From positions 1 to 64,000 of the forward strand of contig CAKRCS010000006.1 of NCBI GenBank assembly GCA_934307695.1: a stretch of DNA of 64,000 nucleotides. The letters run 5' to 3'. This stretch comes from an uncultured Agathobacter sp. (GTDB taxonomy: Bacteria > Bacillota > Clostridia > Lachnospirales > Lachnospiraceae). Positions 33,411 to 42,930 of the stretch are shown piece by piece. The stretch's first letter is position 1. Each line of letters starts with the position of its first letter. The position numbers and the translations under genes are program-made. Under the pieces are notes generated by a model. That model worked only from the letters and a program-made list of their open reading frames with translations. It was not told the DNA's origin and made no database searches.

Positions 33411-34820
33411 CTATTCAAAATAAGCATCGAAGATCTTTTTGGCAACCGGGACCGCATATCTGCTTCCGGAGCCGGAGTCTTCAACGATCACAGCGACCGC
33501 GATATCCTCCTTACCATCGCTTTTTGCATACCCTGCAAACCATGCGTTGGTCTGGTCTGTCGTGTCCGATACCTGCGCGGTTCCGGTTTTGCCATACGCG
33601 GTATATTCTTCGCAGTCTAACTTGCTTCCGGTTCCGTCCGTGACGACCGCACGCATATAGTCCTCCAGGAAGGAGGCTTCCTGTGCGGTAAGCAGATCTC
33701 CCCAGACAGCCGGGCTGTAAGTCTTTATCACCTCACCATCGGTATTTTTTACAGAATCGATCAGATACGGTGTCATCAGGCTTCCGTTGTTGTCGATCGC
33801 GCTTGCAAGAAGCAGTATGTGAAGCGGTGACATGAGCGTCTTTCCCTGTCCGATTCCCGTCTCCATCACGAGGGAGCTGCTATCCTCCGAAGAAATCTGG
33901 AAGCGGCTCTGCCCTGACTCAAACGCCACCGGAAGATCACGATTGAACAGCAGCCCTTCACAGGTCTTTTGGAGCTTCGCCCGGTCAAGTGCGAGGGACA
34001 CGGAGGCAAACGCACTGTTGCAGGAGTTTGCAAACGCCTGCTCTAAGTCCTCGGTGCCGTGTGTTTTATCTGAAGCACAGTGGATCGTTTTCCCATCGTA
34101 TGTAAAGTAGCTCTCACAATCGAAGGAAAAATCCGATACATCACCCTCCTGCTCCCGGTAATATTCCAGCAGGGTAAGAATCTTAAACACCGATCCGGGT
34201 GCGTACTTTCCCTGTGTTGCCCGGTTGACCAAAAGCGCATCCTCGCCGGAGACGATATCGTCCCATTCCTCCGCAATCCTGCTCGGATCAAATGCAGGCT
34301 TAGAAACCATCGCAAGAATCTTTCCGGTGGACGGTTCCATGACGATCACCGCACCGTCATGCGAGCCGAGCGCATCATAAGCCGTCTGCTGTAACTTGTA
34401 ATTTAAGGTGGTGACCACCGTATCACCCGGATTCTTCTCACCCTTTATATCATTGAGCAGCTGATTTGCATACATCGAATGTGAGCGGAGCAGCAGAAAG
34501 TTCGCCTGATTTTCAAGTCCGAACTTTCCATGACCGGTATATCCGACCGCATGTGCAAACAGATCCTTGTACGGATACGTACGTGTCTCGTTCCCATCGG
34601 AATCGGTCTTTGTTGTCGCGAGCGTATATCCGTCCGCAGATTCAATATCACCGCGGACAACATATTCCGAGAACAGATTCTGCAGCGAGTTGTAAGGATT
34701 ATTGATGAAGCTCTCGCTCTGGAAAACCATAAAATAGATAAAATATCCGATCAGCGCGATAAACAGCGCCAGAAACAGATATGTTACAACGACATACTCA
34801 TGGTTCTTGGATTTTGCCAT
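33411..34820 (-). CDS. Class B penicillin-binding protein (FtsI/PbpA type)
   Basis: A 469-residue transpeptidase with one N-terminal membrane anchor (about residues 9-32). The active-site motifs are complete: S210-x-x-K213 (APGSVFK), S266-C-N268 and K411-T-G413. It is short for a class B PBP; the N-terminal dimerisation region is minimal, as in PbpA proteins that pair with an adjacent RodA. It cross-links peptidoglycan. The start overlaps the end of the FtsW/RodA gene by 23 bases, giving a coupled synthase pair, most likely for division or sporulation septa. Confidence 0.92.
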   Translation of the reverse strand: MAKSKNHEYVVVTYLFLALFIALIGYFIYFMVFQSESFINNPYNSLQNLFSEYVVRGDIESADGYTLATTKTDSDGNETRTYPYKDLFAHAVGYTGHGKFGLENQANFLLLRSHSMYANQLLNDIKGEKNPGDTVVTTLNYKLQQTAYDALGSHDGAVIVMEPSTGKILAMVSKPAFDPSRIAEEWDDIVSGEDALLVNRATQGKYAPGSVFKILTLLEYYREQEGDVSDFSFDCESYFTYDGKTIHCASDKTHGTEDLEQAFANSCNSAFASVSLALDRAKLQKTCEGLLFNRDLPVAFESGQSRFQISSEDSSSLVMETGIGQGKTLMSPLHILLLASAIDNNGSLMTPYLIDSVKNTDGEVIKTYSPAVWGDLLTAQEASFLEDYMRAVVTDGTGSKLDCEEYTAYGKTGTAQVSDTTDQTNAWFAGYAKSDGKEDIAVAVIVEDSGSGSRYAVPVAKKIFDAYFE

Positions 34821-36165
34821 TTTCCTCTCCTTCCTCCTTCGGTCTGTTGACCGGCTTTTCGGCGGCTGTGCGCGGGCGCATATACAGCCCCTGGATCACG
34901 CCGAATATGATCATGGTTGAGAGTAACGAGCTTCCGCCGTAGCTGATCAGCGGAAGTGTCACACCGGTGGAGGGGATCAGCTTGATCACACCTCCGATCG
35001 TGAGGAACACCTGACCGGCGTAAACCGTCGCAAGTCCGAGTGCCACCAGCTTATAGTAGGAATCCCGCATCTGCATTGCAATATTCATAAACATGATAAA
35101 ACAGCTTGCACACACTAGAATGAGGCAGATCGCAAACACGCCTCCAAGCTCCTCCGAGATCGCAGAAAAGATAAAATCATTCTCAACGACCGGGATCTTT
35201 TTCGGCATTCCCTGATTCAGTCCAAGCCCGAACCAGCCTCCGGTTCCGATTCCGAAGAGCGACTGGCTGACCTGATAGCCCTCATTGTCGATCACGGAAA
35301 GCGGATCTTTCCATGCAAGAATACGTGTCTGGACATGTGGGAACAGCTTTGCTCCTACAGCCGCCGCGATCCCCATAAGGGCAAATCCGCCAAGAAAATA
35401 CCCAAGCCTCTGCGTTGCGACATAGATCATGACCAGATAGGTCACAAAGTACAGCAGCGCCCCGCCAAGATCCTTGGAAATCACAAGGGCAAGCACAAAA
35501 AGCGCCGATATCACGCTGGTGAGCAGCACTTGTTTTAGGTCATGCTTCTGATAAAGCATGGACGCGATGAAAAAAACGAACAGGATCTTGACGAACTCCG
35601 ACGGCTGGATTGAGATGCCGGCAATCGAGATGGAAAGCTTTGCCCCGTAGCTGGTCGTTCCTGCGACCGCGACTGCCATCAGAGCAAGGATTCCGACCAC
35701 CGCGTACACCCAGGTGAGCTTGCGGAAAACAGACAGCTTCTGCAAAAATACCGGAATGAGCATGGCGATCGCCGCCCCCGCAGCCAGAAACAGATACTGC
35801 CGGTATGCTTTGTCAATGGACAGGCGTGTCAGCATGATGAGCCCGATCGTAAACAGCATGCACATATTGTTCAGCACCAGTCTTGATGCCTTCTTATAAA
35901 AAATATGATAAAAGATAAAGATCAGCGAAACCAAAAGTACCTGTAACAGGTAAAATACAAGGATCTGTGTATTTTTGCCCGTCAGATACAGCACACCGTT
36001 TCCGATCAACTGGATCAGGTATAAAAGCGCCTTCTGCAGATGAAAGATGTAGGACTGCTCCGAGGCATCTTTGCGGTAGCGGAATACCCAGAAGCAGGCA
36101 AAGGTATAGAACAAAAAACAAAAAATCAGCAGATATTTGGCAAGCTGTACCAGTAAATGAACCAT
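34798..36165 (-). CDS. FtsW/RodA/SpoVE family peptidoglycan polymerase
   Basis: A 455-residue SEDS membrane protein with about ten helices. Diagnostic segments: GAKLSISIAGISIQPSEFVK, KDLGGALLYF, VVENDFIFSAISEELGG and the late GGVIKLIPSTGVTLPLISYGG. It polymerises lipid II into glycan strands and works with the PBP encoded directly downstream. Subfamily (FtsW, RodA or SpoVE) cannot be fixed without a tree. The C-terminal tail is charged and cytoplasmic. It follows the U32 gene by one base. Confidence 0.93.
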   Translation of the reverse strand: MVHLLVQLAKYLLIFCFLFYTFACFWVFRYRKDASEQSYIFHLQKALLYLIQLIGNGVLYLTGKNTQILVFYLLQVLLVSLIFIFYHIFYKKASRLVLNNMCMLFTIGLIMLTRLSIDKAYRQYLFLAAGAAIAMLIPVFLQKLSVFRKLTWVYAVVGILALMAVAVAGTTSYGAKLSISIAGISIQPSEFVKILFVFFIASMLYQKHDLKQVLLTSVISALFVLALVISKDLGGALLYFVTYLVMIYVATQRLGYFLGGFALMGIAAAVGAKLFPHVQTRILAWKDPLSVIDNEGYQVSQSLFGIGTGGWFGLGLNQGMPKKIPVVENDFIFSAISEELGGVFAICLILVCASCFIMFMNIAMQMRDSYYKLVALGLATVYAGQVFLTIGGVIKLIPSTGVTLPLISYGGSSLLSTMIIFGVIQGLYMRPRTAAEKPVNRPKEEGEENGKIQEP

Positions 36166-36166
36166 A

Positions 36167-38344
36167 TTACTCTACTCCTCTTTTATAGTGACCATTGGTA
36201 TATGGAAAAGCCCCCTCACCAAAATGCTTCATCGGCTGTTTGGCAAGCGCACGCCCGTAATCTTCGAGCACACGGTAAGCCTCCTGCTCTGACTCCACAG
36301 AAAAATGAAGCCGGAACTTGCAGATGCCGTAGGAACGCAGCTCATCCATCGCCGCAATCAGCATCGTCGGAAGGGAATTGTATATGATATCGTAGCAATC
36401 CGGACAGCAATTCCGGACCGGGAAATCCTTCTTGTAGCGGTCGCGAAGGTAAAGCACCTGCGGTGTGTGACGGCAGCCGCCAGTATTCCTGCAGACACAC
36501 TGCGCGGTCGTCATCAGCGGGTAATAGCCGTACACCCACATCACACTGCTTGCATTTGCGCGTGCGGCGATCTCCTTGCGGTTAAGTTCAAGCGGAACCG
36601 TAAGTGTATCCGCGCCCGCCTGTAAAAATGCCCGTACAGCGTCATCATTAAAGGTATACAGATTGTGGTCACACACAAGCGCACGATCCGGGAAATTAGT
36701 TTTTACAAAGAAAAAGCTCTCATAGTTTTTGACCACGAAGCCGTCAAGCCCGCAGGCTCTAAGTCCATCCAGATTGCTATGATAAAACTCCATCGTCGCA
36801 GCACGGCAGATTGCAGGCAGGATGAAAAATACCCGCTTTCCCTTCTCCCTGCAGCGCCTGCAATCCTCTAAAAGCGCTTCGAAAAAGCCCTGCCTGTCGT
36901 AGGCGCTTGCATCCAGATAGACCGTGCTTACCCAGTCAAAGGAAAGTACCGCAGGAAGAAGCCTGCGATTCTCCAAGGAGACGATCTGCTCCTCGCTTAC
37001 GCCCTGCCCGGTATATGCTCCGGAAGCCTCTTTTGATGTTCCAAGCGCGGTGCTATCCGGTGCTTCTCTCCGGCAGACCAGCAGGATTCTCTCCTGAAGC
37101 AGCTCGATCGCATCACGCTTTAACTGGTTTAATATCCCATTTGGAACAAACAGCCCCTCGTCCAGCTCAACCTCAAGAAAATCGAAGGCGAACGCGGTAT
37201 CCTTTGTCTTTTGCATACGCGCCTTCACGTCTTCGGCCGTAACCGGCAGCTTCTGCGCCAGATCCGGCTCCTGCCCCGATACCGTCACCCTGCAATCGGT
37301 TGAAAGATCCCAGACCGTAAAGGTCATCGGCGCATTGTGCCGGATCGTAAGATGACCGCCGATCTTCCGGTAGCTTTTCTCACGGCTGTCATATTCACTC
37401 TCCTGCGTAAAGGAAGGCTTCTCAAAGGTCATCATATCCGTTCCGTTGTGCCTGGTCAGGTAGCCGTCGGTAAAGCCACAGCGGTTTCCATAGGAAGAAA
37501 GCGTCGCATAATCCTCTTTTGAGAGGCTTCCATTGCCGCCGGATAATACCGCATCTAAATACTTGCGGTACATGGCAACAACACCCGCGGCGTAGGATGT
37601 CTTTTTCATTCTTCCCTCGATCTTTAGGGAATAGACACCCGCTTCTGACATTTCCTTCAGATGTCCGGCACAGCAGAAATCCTTTAAACTAAGCACATAG
37701 GACTCACCTTTGCGCAGACTTTTATCTTCATTATAGACACTGTATGGCAGGCGGCAAGGCTGCGCACATCTGCCGCGGTTGCCGCTTCTTCCGCCAAGAA
37801 GACTGCTAAACAGGCACTGACCGGAATAAGAATAACACAAGGCACCGTGTACGAAAGCCTCCAGCTCCATGCCTGTCTCCTCCGTGATCTTTTTCATCTC
37901 GGCAAGAGACACTTCCCTTGCCATCACCACGCGCGTCACCCCGTATTGCTGAAGAAAACGCACACCCTCCACACCGGTTACGGTCATCTGCGTGCTCGTA
38001 TGGATCGGCAGATCCGGAAACCATTCATGTATCTGCACAAGTGCTCCGAAATCCTGCACCAGAACTGCATCCAGCCCCCGCTCATAAAAAGGCAGCAGAT
38101 AGTCGTACAACTGTCCGATCTCTCGGTTTTTTAGCAGGGTATTTACGGTCAGATATATTTTTTTGCCGCGAAGATGCGCATAATCGAGCGCTTCGAGCAG
38201 GGCATCCTCCGAAAAATTATTTGCGTATGCACGCGCACCAAAACGGTCTCCACCGAGATATACCGCATCTGCTCCGGCATCGATCACCGCCCAAAGCGTC
38301 TCCGGTGATCCGGCAGGCGCAAGCAATTCCATTACAGGCTCCAT
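36167..38344 (-). CDS. Peptidase U32 family protein (RlhA/TrhP-like RNA hydroxylase)
   Basis: A 725-residue U32 protein. It has MELLAPAGSPETLWAVIDAGADAVYLG, HTSTQMTVT, FVHGALCYSYSGQC and the four-cysteine cluster region (CAQPCRLPY; CVCRNTGGCRH; CCPDCYD). A DUF3656-like middle domain is present. Once called collagenases, U32 proteins are now linked to prephenate-dependent hydroxylation of tRNA U34 or 23S rRNA C2501. Size and the middle domain favour the RlhA type. It follows the zapA terminator, so it may rely on read-through or a promoter I cannot see. Confidence 0.88.
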   Translation of the reverse strand: MEPVMELLAPAGSPETLWAVIDAGADAVYLGGDRFGARAYANNFSEDALLEALDYAHLRGKKIYLTVNTLLKNREIGQLYDYLLPFYERGLDAVLVQDFGALVQIHEWFPDLPIHTSTQMTVTGVEGVRFLQQYGVTRVVMAREVSLAEMKKITEETGMELEAFVHGALCYSYSGQCLFSSLLGGRSGNRGRCAQPCRLPYSVYNEDKSLRKGESYVLSLKDFCCAGHLKEMSEAGVYSLKIEGRMKKTSYAAGVVAMYRKYLDAVLSGGNGSLSKEDYATLSSYGNRCGFTDGYLTRHNGTDMMTFEKPSFTQESEYDSREKSYRKIGGHLTIRHNAPMTFTVWDLSTDCRVTVSGQEPDLAQKLPVTAEDVKARMQKTKDTAFAFDFLEVELDEGLFVPNGILNQLKRDAIELLQERILLVCRREAPDSTALGTSKEASGAYTGQGVSEEQIVSLENRRLLPAVLSFDWVSTVYLDASAYDRQGFFEALLEDCRRCREKGKRVFFILPAICRAATMEFYHSNLDGLRACGLDGFVVKNYESFFFVKTNFPDRALVCDHNLYTFNDDAVRAFLQAGADTLTVPLELNRKEIAARANASSVMWVYGYYPLMTTAQCVCRNTGGCRHTPQVLYLRDRYKKDFPVRNCCPDCYDIIYNSLPTMLIAAMDELRSYGICKFRLHFSVESEQEAYRVLEDYGRALAKQPMKHFGEGAFPYTNGHYKRGVE

Positions 38345-38373
38345 TGATTTCTCCTATCTGTCTTGTAAAGTCG

Positions 38374-38415
38374 TCAAAAAAACAAAACGGAGCAGAAGTC
38401 TCATGCTCTGCCCCG
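38374..38415 (-). terminator. Rho-independent terminator after zapA
   Basis: Minus-strand stem CGGGGCAGA/TCTGCTCCG (one G-T pair) with a 10-base loop, followed by TTTTG and T7. It separates zapA from the U32-ftsW-pbp run, or attenuates it. Confidence 0.85.
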
Positions 38416-38423
38416 CTTATATG

Positions 38424-38864
38424 TTATTGTGCTTTCTTTGTCTTGTTCTTGTCCTTATCCAAAAGCGAATCCTCAAGGGTTGCTTCCAGTCTCGCTTTAT
38501 TTAAAAGCAGCTCGCGATTTTCAGCCTCCAGCTGCTTTACGGATGCTTCCGCAGTCTCTGTCTTTACCTGATTGGTGATCAGGTCATGTTTAAGATCATA
38601 GATCTCTTTGTCCTTAAGCTCGATATCCCGTTCCAGCTTCTCCACCTGGGACTTCGCCTTAAAGTAGTCATCTGCAATATTGAGCTGGATCAAGGTGCTC
38701 TTCATATTGAGCGGGAGATGACGATAATCTTCAATGGCATCGAACTCGCTGATCTTGTTGTTGATGTAAGCAGCTACCTTCTGTAAATACTCTTCCCCTT
38801 CATAACCGCTTAATGTATATACCTTACCATCTATTACCACTTCGGCACTTGTCTTGGCTGACAT
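38424..38864 (-). CDS. zapA: Cell division protein ZapA
   Basis: A 146-residue ZapA. The N-terminal globular domain (AEVVIDGKVYTLSGYEGEEYLQKVAAYIN) precedes a long coiled coil (about residues 60-140). ZapA bundles FtsZ filaments at the septum. It sits with the FtsW/PBP pair and ruvAB, a typical clostridial cluster. It has its own promoter, and its terminator follows directly. Confidence 0.92.
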   Translation of the reverse strand: MSAKTSAEVVIDGKVYTLSGYEGEEYLQKVAAYINNKISEFDAIEDYRHLPLNMKSTLIQLNIADDYFKAKSQVEKLERDIELKDKEIYDLKHDLITNQVKTETAEASVKQLEAENRELLLNKARLEATLEDSLLDKDKNKTKKAQ

Positions 38865-38909
38865 AACTTATCCTCCGGACTCTTTTGTTTTCGTAACTTA
38901 TCCTTACAT

Positions 38910-38938
38910 ATTGTATCATTGTCGCAGAAAGAACACAA
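38910..38938 (-). promoter_or_regulatory. Promoter of zapA
   Basis: TTGTGT (38933-38938) and TACAAT (38910-38915) with a 17-base spacer on the minus strand, immediately after the ruvB stop. Confidence 0.65.
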
Positions 38939-38942
38939 TAGC

Positions 38943-39932
38943 TTAATGGATTCCAAAATGCTCATACGCGAATGCGGTTGCGACACGCCCCTTTGGTGTG
39001 CGGTTGATAAAACCATTCTTGACCAGATATGGCTCGTAGACATCCTCGATCGTTCCGGCATCCTCTCCGAGTGCCGCCGCAAGGGTGTCAAGTCCGACCG
39101 GACCACCCTGGAACTTCTCAATGATCGTAAGCAGGATGTTCCTGTCGTTCTGGTCGAGTCCGAGCTTATCTACCTCAAGCAGATCAAGTGCAAATGCCGC
39201 CACCTCGTAGGTGATCCTGCCATCGTACTTGACCTCCGCGAAATCGCGCACACGCTTTAAAAGGCGGTTTGCAAGACGCGGTGTACCGCGTGAACGCCGT
39301 GCAAGCTCGTATGCGCCCTGCTCGTCAATCTCCACGCCAAGCTTGGCTGCGGAATGCAGGACGATTGTTTTCAGCTCCTCCACCGTGTAATATTCCATGT
39401 GGCAGACAACTCCGAAACGGTCACGGAGCGGTGCAGATAGCATTCCGGCACGCGTCGTAGCACCGACCAGAGTAAACTTCGGAAGATTTAACCGGATCGA
39501 GCGTGCGGTCTCTCCCTTGCCGATCAGGACATCGATCACAAAATCCTCCATCGCCGGATACAGATACTCCTCCACCTGACGGTTTAACCGGTGGATCTCA
39601 TCAACGAATAGTACATCACCCTCCGCAAGGTTATTAAGGATTGCTGCCATTTCACCCGGCTTTGCAATCGCAGGTCCCGACGTGATCTTAAGGTGTGTTC
39701 CCATCTCGTTTGCGATAATCCCCGCAAGCGTTGTCTTTCCAAGTCCCGGCGGTCCGTAAAACAGAACATGATCCAGAGACTCCGAACGCTGCTTTGCCGC
39801 TTCTATGTAGACTTTTAAATTTTCTTTGATCTTTTCCTGACCAATGTATTCTGTCAGCAGCTGCGGGCGGAGATTTGTCTCGATGGAGATATCCTCCTCC
39901 TGCATCTGCGTGGATATGACTCTGCGCTCCAT
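38943..39932 (-). CDS. ruvB: Holliday junction branch-migration helicase RuvB
   Basis: A 329-residue AAA+ motor. Walker A is GPPGLGKTT, Walker B DEIHR, sensor 1 GATTRAG, and the Arg finger region is LRDRFG. C-terminal winged helix follows. With RuvA it drives branch migration; RecU (11.9 kb) is the likely resolvase since no ruvC is seen. 62 bases after ruvA. Confidence 0.98.
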   Translation of the reverse strand: MERRVISTQMQEEDISIETNLRPQLLTEYIGQEKIKENLKVYIEAAKQRSESLDHVLFYGPPGLGKTTLAGIIANEMGTHLKITSGPAIAKPGEMAAILNNLAEGDVLFVDEIHRLNRQVEEYLYPAMEDFVIDVLIGKGETARSIRLNLPKFTLVGATTRAGMLSAPLRDRFGVVCHMEYYTVEELKTIVLHSAAKLGVEIDEQGAYELARRSRGTPRLANRLLKRVRDFAEVKYDGRITYEVAAFALDLLEVDKLGLDQNDRNILLTIIEKFQGGPVGLDTLAAALGEDAGTIEDVYEPYLVKNGFINRTPKGRVATAFAYEHFGIH

Positions 39933-39994
39933 AATTCTACTGTTCTTCCCTCTTAATGATTCTATGCTGATGGATCAGCGGATGCCGCTTTGCT

Positions 39995-40600
39995 TTACAG
40001 GTGCTTAAGCGCCGCCCGTAAAATGTCCTCAACATCCATCGCCTCGGTGATCTCTACCTTAGAGACCGCCTTTAAGCTCTCCGCAGAGGAATATCCGAGT
40101 GCGGAAAGGGCAAGCACTGCGTCGTTCTTGATTGTGGAAGCAGCTCCTCTTGCAACGGCATTCTGCGTGTTTGACAGCTTCTGCTCAAACGCATCCTCCA
40201 GCGAGATCTTGTCCTTTAGTTCAAGCACGATGCGCGAAGCGGTTTTGCCACCGATTCCCGGAGCCTTTGCGATTGCCTTGGCGTCCCCCGACAGTACGGC
40301 AAATCTTAAATCATCCGTAGAAAGCGCGGATAAGATTGCGATTGCCCCCTTCGGTCCGATCCCGCTGACCGCAAGAAGCTGCTTGAACATTGCCATCTCG
40401 TCCCGCTCCAAAAAGCCGTACAGCATCAGGATATCCTCCCGGATATACAGATAGGTATGAACCTTTATCACATCGCCGATTGGCGGCAGATCATTCATTG
40501 CCTGCCCGGAAATGACAACCATATAACCGATCCCACCAACATCAATGACAATGTGGTCGGCATTTACTTCAACAAGTTCTCCTCGGATATAAGAAAACAT
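39995..40600 (-). CDS. ruvA: Holliday junction branch-migration complex subunit RuvA
   Basis: A 201-residue RuvA. Domain I starts MFSYIRGELVEVNADHIVIDVGGIGY; the two helix-hairpin-helix motifs are around LLAVSGIGPKGAIAIL and APGIGGKTASRIVLELK; the C-terminal domain III that contacts RuvB is present. It binds four-way junctions and loads RuvB. 12 bases after the Gx transporter gene. Confidence 0.97.
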   Translation of the reverse strand: MFSYIRGELVEVNADHIVIDVGGIGYMVVISGQAMNDLPPIGDVIKVHTYLYIREDILMLYGFLERDEMAMFKQLLAVSGIGPKGAIAILSALSTDDLRFAVLSGDAKAIAKAPGIGGKTASRIVLELKDKISLEDAFEQKLSNTQNAVARGAASTIKNDAVLALSALGYSSAESLKAVSKVEITEAMDVEDILRAALKHL

Positions 40601-40612
40601 ATACGCTCCTTT

Positions 40613-41101
40613 TTAACGAAACCGGAATTTGACACGCAGGATAAGCTCCTGCGAGATCACGCCGATCACAAGTCCTGTGATCGTGCCGGAGATAAACAAT
40701 ACCGGTATATAATAGAATACGGAAAGGTTCTGGACAATCGCTGCAGCTACAAGCAGCTGTCCGATATTGTGGAAAATACCGCCTGCGATGCTGACCGATA
40801 TGCACTTGAATCTGCCGGTCTTTTTCAGCAGAACCATCACGATAAAGCTGAGCAGACCTCCTGCAAGTGAATACGCGATGCTGAATGCGTTTCCGAACAT
40901 CATACCGCTTAGAACGATACGCATAATAGAAATCGCAAGTGCCTCCTTTGTCCCCAGCAGATAAAGTGCCCACACGATAACGATATTGGTAAGTCCGAGC
41001 TTCACGCCCGGAATGCCGATATGAAACGGGATCAGCGTCTCGATATAGCTGCAGATCAGTGCAAGTGCCAGAAATATTCCCATATATGCTGTTTTTTTCA
41101 T
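40613..41101 (-). CDS. Gx transporter / heptaprenyl diphosphate synthase component I-like membrane protein
   Basis: A 162-residue membrane protein with about five helices. It resembles ECF-transporter substrate-binding (S) components and the family annotated as heptaprenyl diphosphate synthase component I or Gx transporter (HIGIPGVKLGLTNIVIVWALYLLG). The neighbouring NusG-II-domain protein is its usual companion, and in other clostridia the pair occurs with RnfC- and ApbE-type genes. Neither of those is here. The substrate is unknown; quinone- or flavin-related use has been proposed by context only. Confidence 0.83.
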   Translation of the reverse strand: MKKTAYMGIFLALALICSYIETLIPFHIGIPGVKLGLTNIVIVWALYLLGTKEALAISIMRIVLSGMMFGNAFSIAYSLAGGLLSFIVMVLLKKTGRFKCISVSIAGGIFHNIGQLLVAAAIVQNLSVFYYIPVLFISGTITGLVIGVISQELILRVKFRFR

Positions 41102-41131
41102 GGAATTACCTCTATAAATTACCCAAAGATC

Positions 41132-41518
41132 TTATTTGGAAAAAGCATCGATCGTGTCATCCTCCTGCCCGCCGGTGACTGTGACAACCACCTTGTTCGG
41201 CAGACAGATAATGCTCTCACCGCTTTTAGATATCGCATTCTGATATTCACAAAGCTTATCCGGACAGCTGGCTTCAATCATTTTAGCCTTTCCATCCCTG
41301 ATCGACAGGACATTCGTGGTAGCGCCGGAAGCATCCGGGATCTGTATTTCCTGCTCCCCGTTAAGGGAATACGTTCCGTAAACCGTTCCGTCGATCGTGA
41401 TCTGAACCTGATCCCCCTGCGGACGATTTTGGAAATAGAAAAAATAAAAGCCCAAAGCGGCAGCTGCCAGAAGAACGGCCAGCAAAATAAGATCATTCTT
41501 TCCAAAACGTTTATTCAT
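41132..41518 (-). CDS. NusG domain II-containing exported protein
   Basis: A 128-residue protein with one N-terminal membrane helix (residues about 9-28) and a small NusG-II beta domain outside the membrane. It ends with EASCPDKLCEYQNAISKSGESIICLPNKVVVTV. The C-x4-C pair and third Cys are typical of the stand-alone family. It is unrelated in role to transcription factor NusG. Pairs with the Gx-type membrane protein downstream; its start overlaps miaB by 8 bases. Confidence 0.87.
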   Translation of the reverse strand: MNKRFGKNDLILLAVLLAAAALGFYFFYFQNRPQGDQVQITIDGTVYGTYSLNGEQEIQIPDASGATTNVLSIRDGKAKMIEASCPDKLCEYQNAISKSGESIICLPNKVVVTVTGGQEDDTIDAFSK

Positions 41519-42920
41519 TTACTACTTCACCTAAATAATAAAAGCCTTTGCATTCCTTTAATCTGACATTGTAGATCTTGCCGATCATGTCAGACGTTCC
41601 CGGAAGATGAACAACTGAATTGTTGTCGAGCCGTCCGGTCACAAGCGCAGAATCCTGCTCGTTTGGCTCCTCGATAAGAACCGGAAGTGTCCTGCCCTCC
41701 AGCTCCATTGCCTTCTCGTTAGAGATGGACTGCACCAGAGCTAAAAGTTCATCAAAACGGCGCTTTACCACCTCCTGCGGCACCTGATCCTCCATCGCAG
41801 CAGCCGGTGTTCCGGTTCGCTTGGAGTAGATAAACGTAAATGCGCTGTCATAGCGCACACGCTTTACCACATCGATCGTCTCCGCAAAATCCTCGTCCGT
41901 CTCACCCGGAAAACCGACAATGATATCGGTTGTGATCGCAATATCCGGAACCTTCTTGCGGAGCTTATCTACAAGTGCAAGATAATGCTCCTTGTCATAG
42001 TGGCGGTTCATGATCTTAAGCAGTCTTGAGCTTCCGGACTGAAGCGGCAGATGCATGTGACGGCACACCTTGTCGCAGTCGCGGATCGCATCGATCAGGT
42101 CATCGGAGAGATCCTTTGGATGGGACGTCATAAAGCGGATACGCTTTAAGCCCTCGATATTGTTGACCTCACGGAGCAGCTCGGCAAAGGTGACCGGCTG
42201 TTCTAAGTTCTTGCCGTAGGAGTTGACATTCTGCCCCAACAGCATGATCTCGGATACGCCGTCCTTTACAAGCCCTTCAATCTCGCGGATGATGTCCTGC
42301 GGCTCGCGGCTTCTCTCGCGCCCTCTTACATACGGCACAATACAGTAGCTGCAGAAATTGTTGCAGCCGAACATGATATTGACACCGGATTTGAATGAGA
42401 ACTTGCGCTTGATCGGAAGCTCCTCAACGATCTTATCTGTATCCTTCCAGATATCGATGATCATGGAATTGGATTCATACATGCGGCAGAGAAGCTCCGC
42501 AAACTTATAGATATTATGTGTTCCAAAGATCAGATCTACACAGCGGTAGCTCTTTTTGATCTTCTCAACGACCGTATTCTCCTGCATCATGCAGCCGCAC
42601 AGGGCGATCTTCATGACCGGATTCTTCTTTTTGTAGTTGGAAAGATAGCCGAGTCTGCCATATACCTTGTTGTTTGCGTTCTCGCGCACGGTACAGGTGT
42701 TGTAGATCACAAAATCGGCATGCTCATCCTTGCCCTCCACATAGCCAACCTGCTCTAACACTCCGACAAGCTTCTCGGAGTCTCTGGCATTCATTTGGCA
42801 GCCGAAGGTGTGGACACAGTAAGTAAGCGGGCGTCCGAGCTTCTCGGACTCCTTCTTTACATACGTTTTTGCCTTCTCGATATAGTCATATTGTAAACGT
42901 GTTTCTTCTAAATCTCTCAT
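41511..42920 (-). CDS. miaB: tRNA-2-methylthio-N6-dimethylallyladenosine synthase
   Basis: A 469-residue methylthiotransferase. UPF0004 domain cysteines lie in HTFGCQMNARDSEK, NTCTVRENANNKV and GCMMQENT. The radical SAM motif is CNNFCSYCIVPYVRGRERSR, and a TRAM domain closes the protein. It completes ms2i6A37 in tRNAs reading UNN codons. The start was set at 42920, preceded by AGGA and lying 10 bases after the proA stop; a longer open frame reaches into proA and is not used. Confidence 0.95.
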   Translation of the reverse strand: MRDLEETRLQYDYIEKAKTYVKKESEKLGRPLTYCVHTFGCQMNARDSEKLVGVLEQVGYVEGKDEHADFVIYNTCTVRENANNKVYGRLGYLSNYKKKNPVMKIALCGCMMQENTVVEKIKKSYRCVDLIFGTHNIYKFAELLCRMYESNSMIIDIWKDTDKIVEELPIKRKFSFKSGVNIMFGCNNFCSYCIVPYVRGRERSREPQDIIREIEGLVKDGVSEIMLLGQNVNSYGKNLEQPVTFAELLREVNNIEGLKRIRFMTSHPKDLSDDLIDAIRDCDKVCRHMHLPLQSGSSRLLKIMNRHYDKEHYLALVDKLRKKVPDIAITTDIIVGFPGETDEDFAETIDVVKRVRYDSAFTFIYSKRTGTPAAAMEDQVPQEVVKRRFDELLALVQSISNEKAMELEGRTLPVLIEEPNEQDSALVTGRLDNNSVVHLPGTSDMIGKIYNVRLKECKGFYYLGEVVNE

Positions 42921-42930
42921 ATTTTTCCTG

